Translations under genes and position numbers: made by a program
The notes under the pieces: model-generated
What the model was told of the DNA's origin: nothing
Database searches by the model: none
Seen by the model: only the letters and a program-made list of their open reading frames with translations
In this document: in pieces, positions 1-10,178 of the stretch
Layout of the letters: each line of letters opens with the position of its first letter
How positions within the stretch are numbered: the stretch's first letter is position 1
From: Actinobacillus porcinus
GTDB taxonomy: Bacteria; Pseudomonadota; Gammaproteobacteria; Enterobacterales; Pasteurellaceae
NCBI RefSeq assembly: GCF_901764995.1
Contig: NZ_CABFKI010000006.1
Coordinates: 1 to 64,000 of the forward strand
Direction: 5' to 3'
DNA: 64,000 nt

Positions 1-99
1 TTATCCACAGAAACTATGGATTAAAATTGAATAAAAATTTTTTTGTTGAACACAGTTGCTACGGTTCATTTGCCTTAGCAAAGGGAAATAGAATATAAC

Positions 100-1278
100 T
101 TATTGTTTCTCTTGCGCAAAACGAACGATTTCGTGCATTTGCTCCATGGTTTCAGTACGAGCCAAAATACCGTGTTCGCCCATAATTTTAGCAAACACAC
201 CTGGAACAGTTTGCACGCTGATGATATTGCCAGCGTATTTTTGACATACTTCATCAATGCTGTGTTTGTAGTTTTTGTTTGCCTTACGAGAAATATAAAC
301 CACATTCCAAGGGTGCGTGATGTTTGAGTAGAATTTATTTTCTTTCACGATATTGGCATATTCTTTGAATACATCAAAATCGTTCGCATAGTTCCACATA
401 TCAATGGTTAAACCACCCGGTGGACGGCAGTTGATTTCAAGTGGCATTAATTCGCCAGTTTTCTTCACACGGAAATATTCAAAGTGGAAGAAACGTTCAC
501 GCACTTTAAAGGCTTCTACACATTTTTCGCCTAATTTGACTAAATCTTGTTTAATTTCACGTGGCACGTAATAGAACATATCGTTGTCTTTTTCAACGGT
601 ATCTAATACCACTTCAGAATACTCAAGGCTTGAGTAGAATACGATATTGCCGTCTTTATCAGTTAAACCGTCAAAGGTCACGATATCGCCTTCAATGAAC
701 TCTTCCATAATGTATTCAACGTGGGCATTTTTATAACCAAAAAAGGCTTCTAATTCGTCCGCACTTTTGATTTTGTAGGTATCGCTCGCCCCAACGCCAG
801 AATTTGGTTTGATAATTACAGGGAATTTAAGCTCTTTGGCTAGTTTGCGTGCGTCTTCATCATCTTTAAACACACGACCTTTCGCCACTTTTAAGCCCGC
901 TTTGCGGAACACTTCTTTCATTTGTGCTTTGGTTTTGATTGCCAACATATCTTCGTTTTTATAGCCCGATACATTGAAATCTGTACGCAATTTTGCGTCT
1001 AACTCAAGCCAGTATTCGTTGTGCGATTCCACACGATCAATGCGACCATATTTGTGAGCAAAATAACCGACTGCACGGTAAACTTGCTCATAGTCTTCCA
1101 TATTATCCACACGATAATACTCAGTTAGCGAGTTGCGTAAGCCTTCGCTTAATTGCTCGTAAGGTGTGTCTGCAATCCCCAAAGTATTAAAACCACTTTC
1201 ACGCAATCTCACTGCAAAAGTCTCGAAATTGGCAGGAAAATGTGGGGAAATCATTACAAAGTTCATTGGTCTTTGCAT
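100..1278 (-). CDS. ATP-grasp domain carboxylate-amine ligase-like protein
   Basis: A 392-residue cytosolic enzyme of the ATP-grasp superfamily, which joins a carboxylate to an amine or thiol through an acylphosphate. The nucleotide-binding strand PVIIKPNSGVGAS lies at about residues 153-165 (K157 is the likely ATP lysine). EEFIEGD follows at about 192-198, and the metal-binding segment EINCRPPGG at about 281-289 keeps the Glu and Asn that hold Mg2+. The N-terminal 110 residues look like the usual pre-ATP-grasp domain. The ATG is preceded by a good GGAAG ribosome site. It is transcribed alone, downstream of purA and separated from it by a terminator. The substrate cannot be told from the sequence. 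Family certain; specific reaction unknown. Confidence 0.8.
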   Translation of the reverse strand: MQRPMNFVMISPHFPANFETFAVRLRESGFNTLGIADTPYEQLSEGLRNSLTEYYRVDNMEDYEQVYRAVGYFAHKYGRIDRVESHNEYWLELDAKLRTDFNVSGYKNEDMLAIKTKAQMKEVFRKAGLKVAKGRVFKDDEDARKLAKELKFPVIIKPNSGVGASDTYKIKSADELEAFFGYKNAHVEYIMEEFIEGDIVTFDGLTDKDGNIVFYSSLEYSEVVLDTVEKDNDMFYYVPREIKQDLVKLGEKCVEAFKVRERFFHFEYFRVKKTGELMPLEINCRPPGGLTIDMWNYANDFDVFKEYANIVKENKFYSNITHPWNVVYISRKANKNYKHSIDEVCQKYAGNIISVQTVPGVFAKIMGEHGILARTETMEQMHEIVRFAQEKQ

Positions 1279-1427
1279 AGTGCTTCCTTTTGTTACAGAT
1301 TATAAATAAATCGGATAAATCCTTTCAGCTAGGATAGATTGTAATCGAAAAATTAAAATTGTCGATATAAAATTTAATCGTTTGCGTGGAGTTTTGAGAT
1401 TGATTAAGTAAAAATAAAGGAGAGAAC

Positions 1428-1456
1428 AATAAGAGCGAGTTTTATTCGCTCTTATT
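1428..1456 (-). terminator. Terminator after purA
   Basis: Perfect 11-bp inverted repeat AATAAGAGCGA / TCGCTCTTATT with a 7-nt loop, 21 nt after the purA stop codon. A short T-rich stretch is present on either strand. Confidence 0.7.
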
Positions 1457-1477
1457 TATAGGTGATATAACTAGATA

Positions 1478-2815
<1,338 letters not shown>

Positions 2816-2855
2816 TTACTCGTTTTTTTGCTAAATCTCAACGAGAAAGCCCCAA

Positions 2856-4304
2856 TTATTTGATCTCAATCGCTTTTGGTTGTGCAATTTCTAAGCGTAA
2901 AGCGCGGTCAGATTTCACCACATTTTGACGATCACGAATAAAGAAACGTGAAGTCATGGCTTTTTCACCGCGGTTTAGGAAAATTTCACATACAGAGCGG
3001 TCGAAGAAGATTTCCACTTGCTCAAGTTGTTCAATTTCGCAATAACGTTGGCTGTCAAATTTTTCCATCCAATCCGTTTGTTCTGTTTTGGCGCGGTCTA
3101 AGCAAAGCAGTTTGCCGTCATAGGAAAGCGTGAGGGTTTCGCCTTTTTCGTTGTGGAAGAAGTCCAATTTAAAGGGCTGTTGTTGCGCATCAAATTGGAT
3201 ATAAGCGCGGTCTAATTGGGCAATTTCCGCGGTATTTTCCACTTGAACCGCTTGAAGTGCGGTGAGATTTTGATAGATTTCACGCGCCGGCTGTTGATAA
3301 ATTTTGCCTTGTTCGATGCGCAATTCTCGTGGCATGGTGAGCATCGAATGCCATTTGTATTCGTCCGTTGGGTAGGTTAAATCCGGTTGCCCAATCCAAG
3401 CAAGCAAGATCGTGCGATCAGCGACATTGGCAACGGTTTGTGGCGCATAAAAATCAAAGCCTTGATCTAATTCCGCGATATACGTGCTGTTTAAGGTTTG
3501 TCCCTCTAACTGCCCAATCGCGTACGTGGCGTGATAGTTATTTTGGAATTGGTGCGGTTCGCGGGTTTTGCCCTGCGGCGACCAAATAAACACATCATTG
3601 TCTTTGATTTTGAGCAAATCAGGGCATTCCCACATAAACACGTTGCGGTTGTCAAAAGCAGGCAACGCCAGTTCGCCGATAACTCGAGGTGTGTCCTCTA
3701 AATTATCCATTTCAAATATCACGGCTGTGCCGGTGAGATTTTCACGTTGTGCGCCGCAAACAAAACGGATTTTGCCTTCTGCGGTGAAATAAGGTTTTGG
3801 ATCGCGGAAATGTTCGGTGTAACCTTGAGGCGCATTTTCAATTAACGGACGTTTGGACAGTAATTTGCCGTTTTTGTCGAAAATGGCTAAGTTTTGGAAC
3901 GGCACGCGTTGATTATCGCTCGGACGGCGTGTGTTGCCCGTATAGAAACACGCAATGTTGTCGCCCACTAATAATGCGCCGCCTGAATAACAACCGTGGC
4001 TTTCAAACAGTTCATCCGGAATCAGATCTTGCGCGGGGGTAAAATGAATAAAATCTTGTGTAGTGTAATGTTTCCAATGTTTCATTCCGTGAATGGCATC
4101 AAATGGAAACCATTGATAAAACACGTGATATTTCTCGCCGTCCCAAATTAATCCGTTAGGATCGTTGAGTAAACCTGTTGGTGTCGTAAGATGATAGTGC
4201 GGCCGAAAATCTTTGTCTTTTTTTACCGCACTTTCGATTTGTGTGAGTTCACCTGCTGCCGCAGCATGTAGCGATTTGTATTTGCCGTTGTTGAAAATAT
4301 GCAT
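2856..4304 (-). CDS. scrB: Sucrose-6-phosphate hydrolase (GH32)
   Basis: Splits sucrose-6-phosphate, delivered by a sucrose phosphotransferase system, into glucose-6-phosphate and fructose in the cytosol. The 482 residues show the three GH32 signatures: LLNDPNGL near residue 45 (nucleophile Asp), HFRDPKPY near 166 (transition-state Asp) and WECPDL near 226 (acid/base Glu). A C-terminal beta-sandwich follows. No signal peptide is present, as expected for an intracellular invertase. The fructokinase gene lies upstream on the same strand, so the two form a sucrose pair, but 228 bp of stacked hairpins separate them. The scrA transporter is not in the window. A raffinose or fructan role is less likely. 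Confidence 0.93.
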   Translation of the reverse strand: MHIFNNGKYKSLHAAAAGELTQIESAVKKDKDFRPHYHLTTPTGLLNDPNGLIWDGEKYHVFYQWFPFDAIHGMKHWKHYTTQDFIHFTPAQDLIPDELFESHGCYSGGALLVGDNIACFYTGNTRRPSDNQRVPFQNLAIFDKNGKLLSKRPLIENAPQGYTEHFRDPKPYFTAEGKIRFVCGAQRENLTGTAVIFEMDNLEDTPRVIGELALPAFDNRNVFMWECPDLLKIKDNDVFIWSPQGKTREPHQFQNNYHATYAIGQLEGQTLNSTYIAELDQGFDFYAPQTVANVADRTILLAWIGQPDLTYPTDEYKWHSMLTMPRELRIEQGKIYQQPAREIYQNLTALQAVQVENTAEIAQLDRAYIQFDAQQQPFKLDFFHNEKGETLTLSYDGKLLCLDRAKTEQTDWMEKFDSQRYCEIEQLEQVEIFFDRSVCEIFLNRGEKAMTSRFFIRDRQNVVKSDRALRLEIAQPKAIEIK

Positions 4305-4334
4305 TGTAAAACCTGTATATTTCGGGAAAAATTC

Positions 4335-4527
4335 GGGCGGATACTTTCAGCCCTAGACCATGGATCACCCTATACGAGCCGTATAGGGTTCTTTAATCTG
4401 AGCCGCTCTGCGGCTCTTTTTTCAGCCCCAACGGGGCTGGGCTTAAGGAACCTAGCACGGCTCGTGCTAGGTTATTTCTCAAAGATAAACCTTGTCAACA
4501 ATCAGGGCGGATACTTCGATCCGCCCC
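4335..4527. repeat. Array of tight palindromic hairpins between scrK and scrB
   Basis: Four near-perfect hairpins with 3-nt loops stand in series: CCCTATACG/CGTATAGGG (4368-4388), GAGCCGC/GCGGCTC (4400-4416, then six T on the plus strand), CAGCCCC/GGGGCTG (4423-4439) and CCTAGCACG/CGTGCTAGG (4451-4471). A fifth palindrome, GGGCGGAT/ATCCGCCC (4505-4526), closes one end. A half copy, GGGCGGATACTTTCAGCCC, closes the other (4335-4353). The first and fourth share the core ACG-NNN-CGT. The array could act as an RNA processing or stabilising segment between scrK and scrB, or be a mobile palindromic element. The function is not known. Confidence 0.75.
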
Positions 4528-4532
4528 TGTGA

Positions 4533-5459
4533 TTAATTGGCTAAAAAGTCTTTTAGCTGTTGTTGATTTGGTAATGCCGACATTGCGCCTTTGGCTGTGG
4601 TGGCAAGTGCGCCGCACGCGTTGGCTTGGCGGATAACTTGTTTTAAGACATCCAAGTCTTGCCAGTTGTCATTAAGCGATAAGCCGGCTAATAAGCCCCC
4701 TACGAAGGCATCGCCTGCGCCTGTGGTGTCCACAGGTTTGAGGGCTTTGCCGCTAACGGTTTCACGGTGACCATTTAGGTGGAATAATGCCCCATCTTTA
4801 CCCATAGTGATGATGATCAGTTTTTCCGGGTAAAGTGCGGTGATTTTCTCGAAAGCTTCCTCTAAGGTAGTGGTGTCCGTTAATAAGGTTAATTCTTCTT
4901 CCGAGAATTTTAATACGTCCGCTAACGCTACCGCTTGATTAACTACTAACTTCATTTCCGCCACAGACTTCCACAAACTTTCGCGTAAGTTTGGATCGAA
5001 AGACACTTTACCGCTCACTTCGCGAATTTTTTGCATGGCACGAATTGTTGCGGTACGGCTTGGTTCATTTAACAAAGCAATAGAACAGCAATGTAACCAT
5101 TCGCCTGCTTGGAATGTCGGCAAATCGTGATGGTCTAAAAATTGATCCGCACTTGGGTTAACCATAAAGGTAAAGCTGCGCTCGCCGTTGTCTAAACCGA
5201 CTACCACCGTAGAAGTACGATGGTCAGGATCAAGGTGCATATAATCCGTGTTCACGTTTTCATTGCGCAAGGTTTGTTGCATAAATTCGCCTAAAGGATC
5301 TTTGCCTACGCGACCGATAAAGGCACTTGGCACACCTAAACGCGCCACACCCACCGCCACGTTAGCCGGTGCGCCACCTGCGCATTTTAAGTAATGCGCC
5401 TCGCCGTCCGGGATAAGATCCACAACGGCATCTCCGAGAACCCAAATTTTGTTTGGCAT
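4533..5459 (-). CDS. scrK: Fructokinase, PfkB/ribokinase family
   Basis: Phosphorylates the free fructose released by the sucrose-6-phosphate hydrolase next door, giving fructose-6-phosphate for glycolysis. The 308-residue protein has both PfkB signatures. The N-terminal one is CAGGAPANVAVGVARLG at about residues 26-42. The C-terminal one is PVDTTGAGDAFVGG at about 243-256, whose GAGD Asp is the catalytic base. The gene starts 13 bp after the tyrS stop codon on the same strand, so it can be read through from tyrS. The ScrK role rests on the scrB neighbour; the close relative aminoimidazole riboside kinase cannot be excluded by motif alone. Confidence 0.88.
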   Translation of the reverse strand: MPNKIWVLGDAVVDLIPDGEAHYLKCAGGAPANVAVGVARLGVPSAFIGRVGKDPLGEFMQQTLRNENVNTDYMHLDPDHRTSTVVVGLDNGERSFTFMVNPSADQFLDHHDLPTFQAGEWLHCCSIALLNEPSRTATIRAMQKIREVSGKVSFDPNLRESLWKSVAEMKLVVNQAVALADVLKFSEEELTLLTDTTTLEEAFEKITALYPEKLIIITMGKDGALFHLNGHRETVSGKALKPVDTTGAGDAFVGGLLAGLSLNDNWQDLDVLKQVIRQANACGALATTAKGAMSALPNQQQLKDFLAN

Positions 5460-5472
5460 AGTTATTTTCCTA

Positions 5473-6660
5473 TTATTTCACTGTAATACGAGCAAATTTG
5501 CGTTTACCCACTTGGTAAACAAAGGTGCCTTTTTGTGCATTTTGACGAGCATCATCGATTTTTTCACCATCAATTTTGACACCGCCTTGTTGTGCACCAC
5601 GAATGGCTTCGGATGTCGAAGACACTAAACCGGCTTCTTTTAACAAAGTGGCTAAACCAATGTCGCCTTCAAAGGTGAATTCAGGCATTTCGTCCGGCAT
5701 TGCCCCTTTTTGGAAACGGTTGATAAATTCTTGTTCTGCCGCATCTGCCGCGGTTTCATCGTGGAAACGGGCGATAATTTCTTTGGCTAATAAAATCTTC
5801 ACATCACGTGGGTTTTTGCCTGCCTCAACGTCTGCTTTAAGTTGGGCAATTTCAGCTAATGGACGGAATGAAAGTAAGTTATACCAATCCCACATTAATT
5901 CGTCTGAAATCGACATGATTTTACCGAACATTTCGCTTGGTGCCTCGGTTACGCCGATATAGTTGCCTAAAGATTTAGACATTTTTTTCTCGCCGTCTAA
6001 ACCGACTAACAATGGCAATGTGATCGCCACTTGCGGTTTTTGACCGGCAGATTTTTGTAATTCACGACCCACTAACAAGTTGAAGGTTTGGTCGCTACCG
6101 CCTAACTCTACGTCTGCTTGCAATTCTACGGAATCATGACCTTGCAATAATGGGTAGATAAATTCGTGAATCGCAATCGGCATTTGGTTGGTAAAACGGT
6201 TTTTGAAGTCTTCACGTTCCAACATACGGGCAACGGTGTAGTTGCTCGCTAAACGGATCATGCCTTCCGTGCCCAATTTGCTCAACCATTCAGAGTTAAA
6301 CACGATTTTGGTTTTTTGTGGATCTAAAATTTTGAAAATTTGTTCTTTATAGGTTTCCGCATTGCGCAAAACATCTTCGCGGCTTAACGGCGGACGTGTG
6401 GTGTTTTTACCGGATGGATCGCCAACCATACCGGTAAAGTCACCGATTAAGAAATACACATCATGACCAAATTGTTGGAATTGGCGTAATTTGTTTAATA
6501 CCACCGTATGACCTAAGTGGATATCCGGTGCAGTAGGGTCAGCACCTAATTTCACTCGTAATGGACGGTTCTCTTTCAATTTTTCGATTAAATCTTGTTC
6601 AGAATAAATTTGATCGACACCGCGCTTTAGTTCCGCGAGAACAGTATTCAAATCAGTCAT
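5473..6660 (-). CDS. tyrS: Tyrosyl-tRNA synthetase
   Basis: Charges tRNA-Tyr with tyrosine in the cytosol. The 395-residue protein is a class I synthetase of the shorter TyrZ-like subclass. The HIGH-type motif is HLGHTVV near residue 48, and the KMSKS loop ([12 protein letters not shown]) lies near residue 228. The C-terminal 60 residues form the S4 RNA-binding domain. A TATAAT box lies about 45 bp upstream of the ATG. Upstream of that, at 6762-6869, sits an independent short transcription unit with Fur-like boxes; read-through from it could also reach tyrS. Confidence 0.97.
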   Translation of the reverse strand: MTDLNTVLAELKRGVDQIYSEQDLIEKLKENRPLRVKLGADPTAPDIHLGHTVVLNKLRQFQQFGHDVYFLIGDFTGMVGDPSGKNTTRPPLSREDVLRNAETYKEQIFKILDPQKTKIVFNSEWLSKLGTEGMIRLASNYTVARMLEREDFKNRFTNQMPIAIHEFIYPLLQGHDSVELQADVELGGSDQTFNLLVGRELQKSAGQKPQVAITLPLLVGLDGEKKMSKSLGNYIGVTEAPSEMFGKIMSISDELMWDWYNLLSFRPLAEIAQLKADVEAGKNPRDVKILLAKEIIARFHDETAADAAEQEFINRFQKGAMPDEMPEFTFEGDIGLATLLKEAGLVSSTSEAIRGAQQGGVKIDGEKIDDARQNAQKGTFVYQVGKRKFARITVK

Positions 6661-6702
6661 CGGTTTTGCCTGTATTGTAATATCATAAAAAAGAAAGGTT
6701 TC

Positions 6703-6708
6703 ATTATA
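6703..6708 (-). promoter_or_regulatory. Candidate tyrS -10 box
   Basis: TATAAT on the minus strand, about 45 bp before the tyrS start and downstream of the small RNA terminator. No good -35 hexamer is visible, so this is a tentative call. Confidence 0.4.
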
Positions 6709-6761
6709 GTGAATATAATGGAAATGAAAAGAGTTAAAAGGTCAGTTCTTTGATTTTTCAC

Positions 6762-6835
6762 AAAAGAAAAGGCGTTGACCTGTGGGGAAGTACAACGCCG
6801 AAAAGTTGGAGTGATTATCTATTATTGTTTGAATG
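6762..6835 (-). ncRNA. Candidate Fur-regulated small RNA
   Basis: A short transcript of about 70-74 nt is predicted. It would start a few bases after the TATCAT box at 6841-6846 and end at a Rho-independent terminator. The terminator has stem GGCGTTG / CAACGCC (6793-6799 with 6771-6777), loop TACTTCCCCACAGGT and a TTTTCTTTT tail, which suits Hfq binding. No ATG occurs in the transcript, so a coding role is unlikely. The promoter carries two Fur-like boxes. Known Pasteurellaceae iron-responsive small RNAs include HrrF of H. influenzae and the JA series of A. actinomycetemcomitans; whether this is a homologue cannot be told here. The C-rich loop would be a natural pairing seed. Expression itself is an inference. 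Confidence 0.65.
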
Positions 6836-6840
6836 GTTAG

Positions 6841-6869
6841 ATGATAATAGTTCTCAAAAACATTGTCAA
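6841..6869 (-). promoter_or_regulatory. Strong sigma-70 promoter of the small RNA
   Basis: Minus-strand TTGACA (6864-6869), a 17-bp spacer, then TATCAT (6841-6846). The -35 is a perfect consensus and the spacing is ideal. Confidence 0.75.
6842..6856 (-). promoter_or_regulatory. Fur-like box 1, over the -10 and spacer
   Basis: TGAGAACTATTATCA on the minus strand matches the 7-1-7 Fur consensus TGATAATNATTATCA at 12 of 14 defined positions. It overlaps the -10 and spacer, the place expected for iron-dependent repression. Confidence 0.65.
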
Positions 6870-6876
6870 CAATAAA

Positions 6877-6891
6877 TGCAAATAATTCTCA
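6877..6891 (+). promoter_or_regulatory. Fur-like box 2, upstream of the -35
   Basis: TGCAAATAATTCTCA matches the 7-1-7 Fur consensus at 11 of 14 defined positions. It lies just upstream of the -35 box, about 35 bp from box 1. Confidence 0.5.
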
Positions 6892-6903
6892 AATAATTTA
6901 TTC

Positions 6904-7617
6904 CTAAACAAACGGCACCGCTTTCGTTAACGAAAGTGCGGTGGGAATTCCATCTGTTTTTTCAAATTCGCCCGCATAAGCGTACGCCTCGACTCCTTCT
7001 TTTAACGCTTGTTTTAGCAACTTATCGTATTCAGGATCGATATATTCCGCAATTTTGAAACAATCAAAACCATCGTGTAGCCCTGCAAATAAAACCACGG
7101 CGCGATGTCCTTGTTTTTTCATTGCCATGAGTTCGCGCAAATGTTTTTGTCCGCGTGTGGTAACGGCATCCGGAAACATGCCAATGTTATTTTTCACTAA
7201 GGTAATGGATTTTACTTCCACATAACAATCGGGCAAGCCTTCCCCTTGTAATAAAAAATCAATGCGGCTGTTTTCTTCACCGTATTTCACTTCAGGCGTG
7301 ATTTGTTGATAATCCGCCAGCTCTACAATCTGCTTATTTTGCAAGGCTTCGTAAACCAACTGATTTGAGCGGTGTGTGTTAATGCAAACTAAATTGCCAT
7401 TGGGCAATTCCGTTAATTCCCAAGAACAAGGGTATTTTCGCGTGGTGCTTTTGGAATCGGAAAACCAAACGGTATCACCTTTTCCACCACAACCTGTCAT
7501 CGCGCCGGTATTGGCACAATGCAAGGTGATTTGCTCTTGATTCTCGAATTGCACATCCGCCATAAAACGTTTGTAACGGCGAATAAGGATAGCGGATTGA
7601 AGTGGGGGGAGTTGCAT
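6904..7617 (-). CDS. sfsA: Sugar fermentation stimulation protein SfsA
   Basis: The 237-residue protein matches SfsA along its whole length. In E. coli this family was described as stimulating maltose gene expression, and it carries a nuclease-like fold with an OB-type N-terminal part. Recognisable segments are [10 protein letters not shown] near the start, [18 protein letters not shown] and [11 protein letters not shown]; the last contains the D-x(n)-E-x-K arrangement of PD-(D/E)xK nucleases. It lies 10 bp downstream of the melR-like gene on the same strand, so the two may be co-transcribed. Biochemical role uncertain; family certain. Confidence 0.93.
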   Translation of the reverse strand: MQLPPLQSAILIRRYKRFMADVQFENQEQITLHCANTGAMTGCGGKGDTVWFSDSKSTTRKYPCSWELTELPNGNLVCINTHRSNQLVYEALQNKQIVELADYQQITPEVKYGEENSRIDFLLQGEGLPDCYVEVKSITLVKNNIGMFPDAVTTRGQKHLRELMAMKKQGHRAVVLFAGLHDGFDCFKIAEYIDPEYDKLLKQALKEGVEAYAYAGEFEKTDGIPTALSLTKAVPFV

Positions 7618-7627
7618 AAATATACCT

Positions 7628-8575
7628 CTAAAGTAGGGTTAAAATTGTGTTATTTTCTTGATGTATCGGTAAATTTCCCCGTATTTGTTTACGGTAGTTC
7701 ATCGGGGAAAAACCGGTATATTTTTGGAAATTTTCATAAAAACGACTTAAGGAATTAAACCCGGCCGTAAGCGAAACATCCAACATCGTTTTATCGGTAT
7801 CGCTCAATAAGGCTTTGGCGTGATTAATGCGCATCATCGTAATATATTGTTTGATGGTGAGTTGCATCACGCTTTGAAACAGTCCCATGGCGTAATTGAC
7901 ATTTAATCCCACCGCACTTGCGACCTGTGAAACTGTAATGGATTGATTAAAATTTGTGCCAATATAATTGAGCATTTCAATCACATAATGTTGTGTATGG
8001 CGCGAGGATTTACCACCAAAATTAGGTTCATAGCGCGTTTTTAGTAGCAGTTCCCAACCATCTAATTCTAAGCGTTTTAACAGTAGCTGTATTTCGCTAT
8101 AGACCAACTGATTATGATTAATATCATTTTTAGCGAGCTCATTCTCCCAGCGCGTAATTTCAAATGAACTCGCCAGATCTGCGCTTTTAGATTGAATGAC
8201 GACACCGTGAGTAATATGCGTGACGAGATTATCCGCTAATTGCCAAGAAAGAAATTGGTGAACAGGTACATCGATGACCGCCATTTGAGTGCAATTTTTG
8301 CGATTAACCAAACTGTGGGGAATGGATGCCCAAAAGGCAGCAATATGATTTTTTTTGATGGTCAGAAATGAACCGTTATAAAAATATTCTACATCACCAT
8401 CAAAAGGAATGTTGATTTCAATATGTCCGTGCCAATGGTGTGCCGGCATATTCACAGGCGGTTGCCAAAGTTTTACGCGTAGCGATTGTTTGTCTAAGGG
8501 GAGCGCTAATGGGCTGGTGGTTTTACTGCCGAGAGAATTTTCCGGATCAAAATAGCTGAGATGTTCAATGTTCAT
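7628..8575 (-). CDS. melR: Melibiose operon regulator, AraC/XylS family
   Basis: A 315-residue transcription activator that follows E. coli MelR over most of its length. The sugar-sensing cupin segment has [18 protein letters not shown] near residue 47. The two C-terminal helix-turn-helix motifs follow, with [13 protein letters not shown] and [16 protein letters not shown]. It is divergent from melB, as in E. coli, so it probably activates melB and the alpha-galactosidase gene in response to melibiose or another alpha-galactoside. The ATG at 8575 is chosen because AGG lies 7 bp upstream; an in-frame TTG two codons earlier has no better site. Confidence 0.9.
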   Translation of the reverse strand: MNIEHLSYFDPENSLGSKTTSPLALPLDKQSLRVKLWQPPVNMPAHHWHGHIEINIPFDGDVEYFYNGSFLTIKKNHIAAFWASIPHSLVNRKNCTQMAVIDVPVHQFLSWQLADNLVTHITHGVVIQSKSADLASSFEITRWENELAKNDINHNQLVYSEIQLLLKRLELDGWELLLKTRYEPNFGGKSSRHTQHYVIEMLNYIGTNFNQSITVSQVASAVGLNVNYAMGLFQSVMQLTIKQYITMMRINHAKALLSDTDKTMLDVSLTAGFNSLSRFYENFQKYTGFSPMNYRKQIRGNLPIHQENNTILTLL

Positions 8576-8649
8576 AAGCAACCTTTACGAATGAAGTGCG
8601 GTGGTATTATAGCGAGTTTTTTCGATAAATCCTATTTCCTTATGAAATA

Positions 8650-8703
8650 TTCCTGAAATCTCAGTTTTTGTTATGCGGATCTAGAAAAATGAGATTTTGG
8701 GAA
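8650..8703. promoter_or_regulatory. Inverted repeat, candidate MelR operator
   Basis: TTCCTGAAATCTCA (8650-8663) and TGAGATTTTGGGAA (8690-8703) form an inverted repeat matching at 12 of 14 positions. It lies between the divergent melR and melB genes, where MelR would bind in E. coli. It is the only clear symmetry in this intergenic region. Confidence 0.45.
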
Positions 8704-8796
8704 TTTTGCGTGAGAAAACGATATAGGAAACCCCTTGCCTTTTTGTGATGATAACAGTGAATAATGATGTAACTGATAACAATAAAGGAGTTGAGT

Positions 8797-10167
8797 ATGA
8801 GTTTATCTATGAAAACAAAACTCAGTTTTGGACTTGGTGCTTATGGTAAAGACTTTGCCATTGGTATTGTGTATATGTATTTGATGTTTTATTACACGGA
8901 TATATTGGGCGTTTCCGCCGCGATTGTCGGCAGTATTTTTATGGTTGCGCGTGTGTGGGATGCCTTAAATGATCCTATTATGGGCTGGATTGTGAATAAT
9001 ACCCGTTCACGTTGGGGAAAATTTAAACCTTGGATTTTAATTGGAACCATTCTTAACTCAATCTCACTCTTTTCTCTTTTCTGCGCTGATTATTTCTCCG
9101 GTAATGCGTTAATTGTTTATATTGCGGTGACCTACATTCTTTGGGGGATGACTTATACCCTAATGGATATTCCATTTTGGTCGCTTACACCAACTCTAAC
9201 CCTTGATCAACGCGAACGCGAAGAGCTTGTGCCTTATCCGCGTTTTTTTGCCAGTTTAGCGGGTTTTGTCACAGCGGGAATTTGTATGCCGTTTGTTGAT
9301 GCGGTTGGCGGCGATGATAAAGGTTTTGGCTTTAGAATGTTTACCTTGGTGATTATTGCGTTCTTTGTGCTTTCAACCATTATTACGTTGGTCAATGTGA
9401 AAGAAAAATATTCTTCTGATGCCCTTGAAACCAACGAACCACAAAATAAAGTGCCACTTAAAACCTTGGTGTCATTGATTCCACGCAATGACCAGTTATC
9501 CAGTTTGTTAGTGATGGCGCTTTGCTACAACATTGCAGGAAATATTATTTCCGGTTTCGCGGTTTACTACTTTACTTACGTAGTCGGCGATAAAGAAATG
9601 TTCCCATACTATATGTCTTATGCCGGTATTGCGAACCTGGCGGTGATTGTGTTATTTGCGCGTTTAGCCAAAATATTTTCACGCCGTAAATTGTGGATCA
9701 GCATTTCGGTATGTTCCATTATTAGCTGTGCCATTTTAGCTTACACAGGGATTACGGATCATGTCAGCGTATTCTTGATTATTCTTGCCGGTATCTTTAT
9801 GCAAATCGGTAGTGCTTTATTCTGGACATTACAAGTGATTATGGTGGCAGATACGGTGGACTACGGTGAATATAAATTAGGGATCCGTTCTGAAAGTATT
9901 GCTTATGCGGTGCAAACAATGGTGGTTAAAGCAGGCTCAGCAGTATCCGCTTTCTTAATTGGTGTGTTGTTAACGGCGATTGATTATGTACCTAACCAGC
10001 CACAAAGCGAAACCACGTTGTTCTATATGAAAATGATTATGATCGGTTTGCCAATTTTCTTCTATGCGATCAAATTATTTGTGTACTTCCGCTATTACAA
10101 ACTCCACGGTGATCTATTGGCAAAAGTGAACATCGCCTTATTAGATAAATATCGTAAAGTAAACTAA
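8797..10167 (+). CDS. melB: Melibiose:sodium symporter (GPH family)
   Basis: An inner-membrane cation-coupled sugar transporter with about 12 transmembrane segments over 456 residues. It is clearly an orthologue of E. coli Mel[15 protein letters not shown] near the start keeps the substrate-binding Asp. [15 protein letters not shown] keeps the two Asp residues that bind the cation. [14 protein letters not shown] and [16 protein letters not shown] are the other family signatures. The ATG at 8797 is preceded by AAAGGAG at 6-bp spacing; an in-frame TTG at 8791 falls too close to that site. The alpha-galactosidase starts 11 bp downstream, so the two form an operon. Confidence 0.95.
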   Translation: MSLSMKTKLSFGLGAYGKDFAIGIVYMYLMFYYTDILGVSAAIVGSIFMVARVWDALNDPIMGWIVNNTRSRWGKFKPWILIGTILNSISLFSLFCADYFSGNALIVYIAVTYILWGMTYTLMDIPFWSLTPTLTLDQREREELVPYPRFFASLAGFVTAGICMPFVDAVGGDDKGFGFRMFTLVIIAFFVLSTIITLVNVKEKYSSDALETNEPQNKVPLKTLVSLIPRNDQLSSLLVMALCYNIAGNIISGFAVYYFTYVVGDKEMFPYYMSYAGIANLAVIVLFARLAKIFSRRKLWISISVCSIISCAILAYTGITDHVSVFLIILAGIFMQIGSALFWTLQVIMVADTVDYGEYKLGIRSESIAYAVQTMVVKAGSAVSAFLIGVLLTAIDYVPNQPQSETTLFYMKMIMIGLPIFFYAIKLFVYFRYYKLHGDLLAKVNIALLDKYRKVN

Positions 10168-10178
10168 GGATTTAAGCT

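Noticed and set aside
1-9. TTATCCACA, a perfect DnaA box, at the very start
   Set aside because: A single box without a cluster, AT-rich unwinding region or origin-linked genes is not evidence of oriC.
8735-8765. CRP site before melB (TGTGATGATAACAGTGA)
   Set aside because: Only one half-site fits TGTGA-N6-TCACA; the other half does not.
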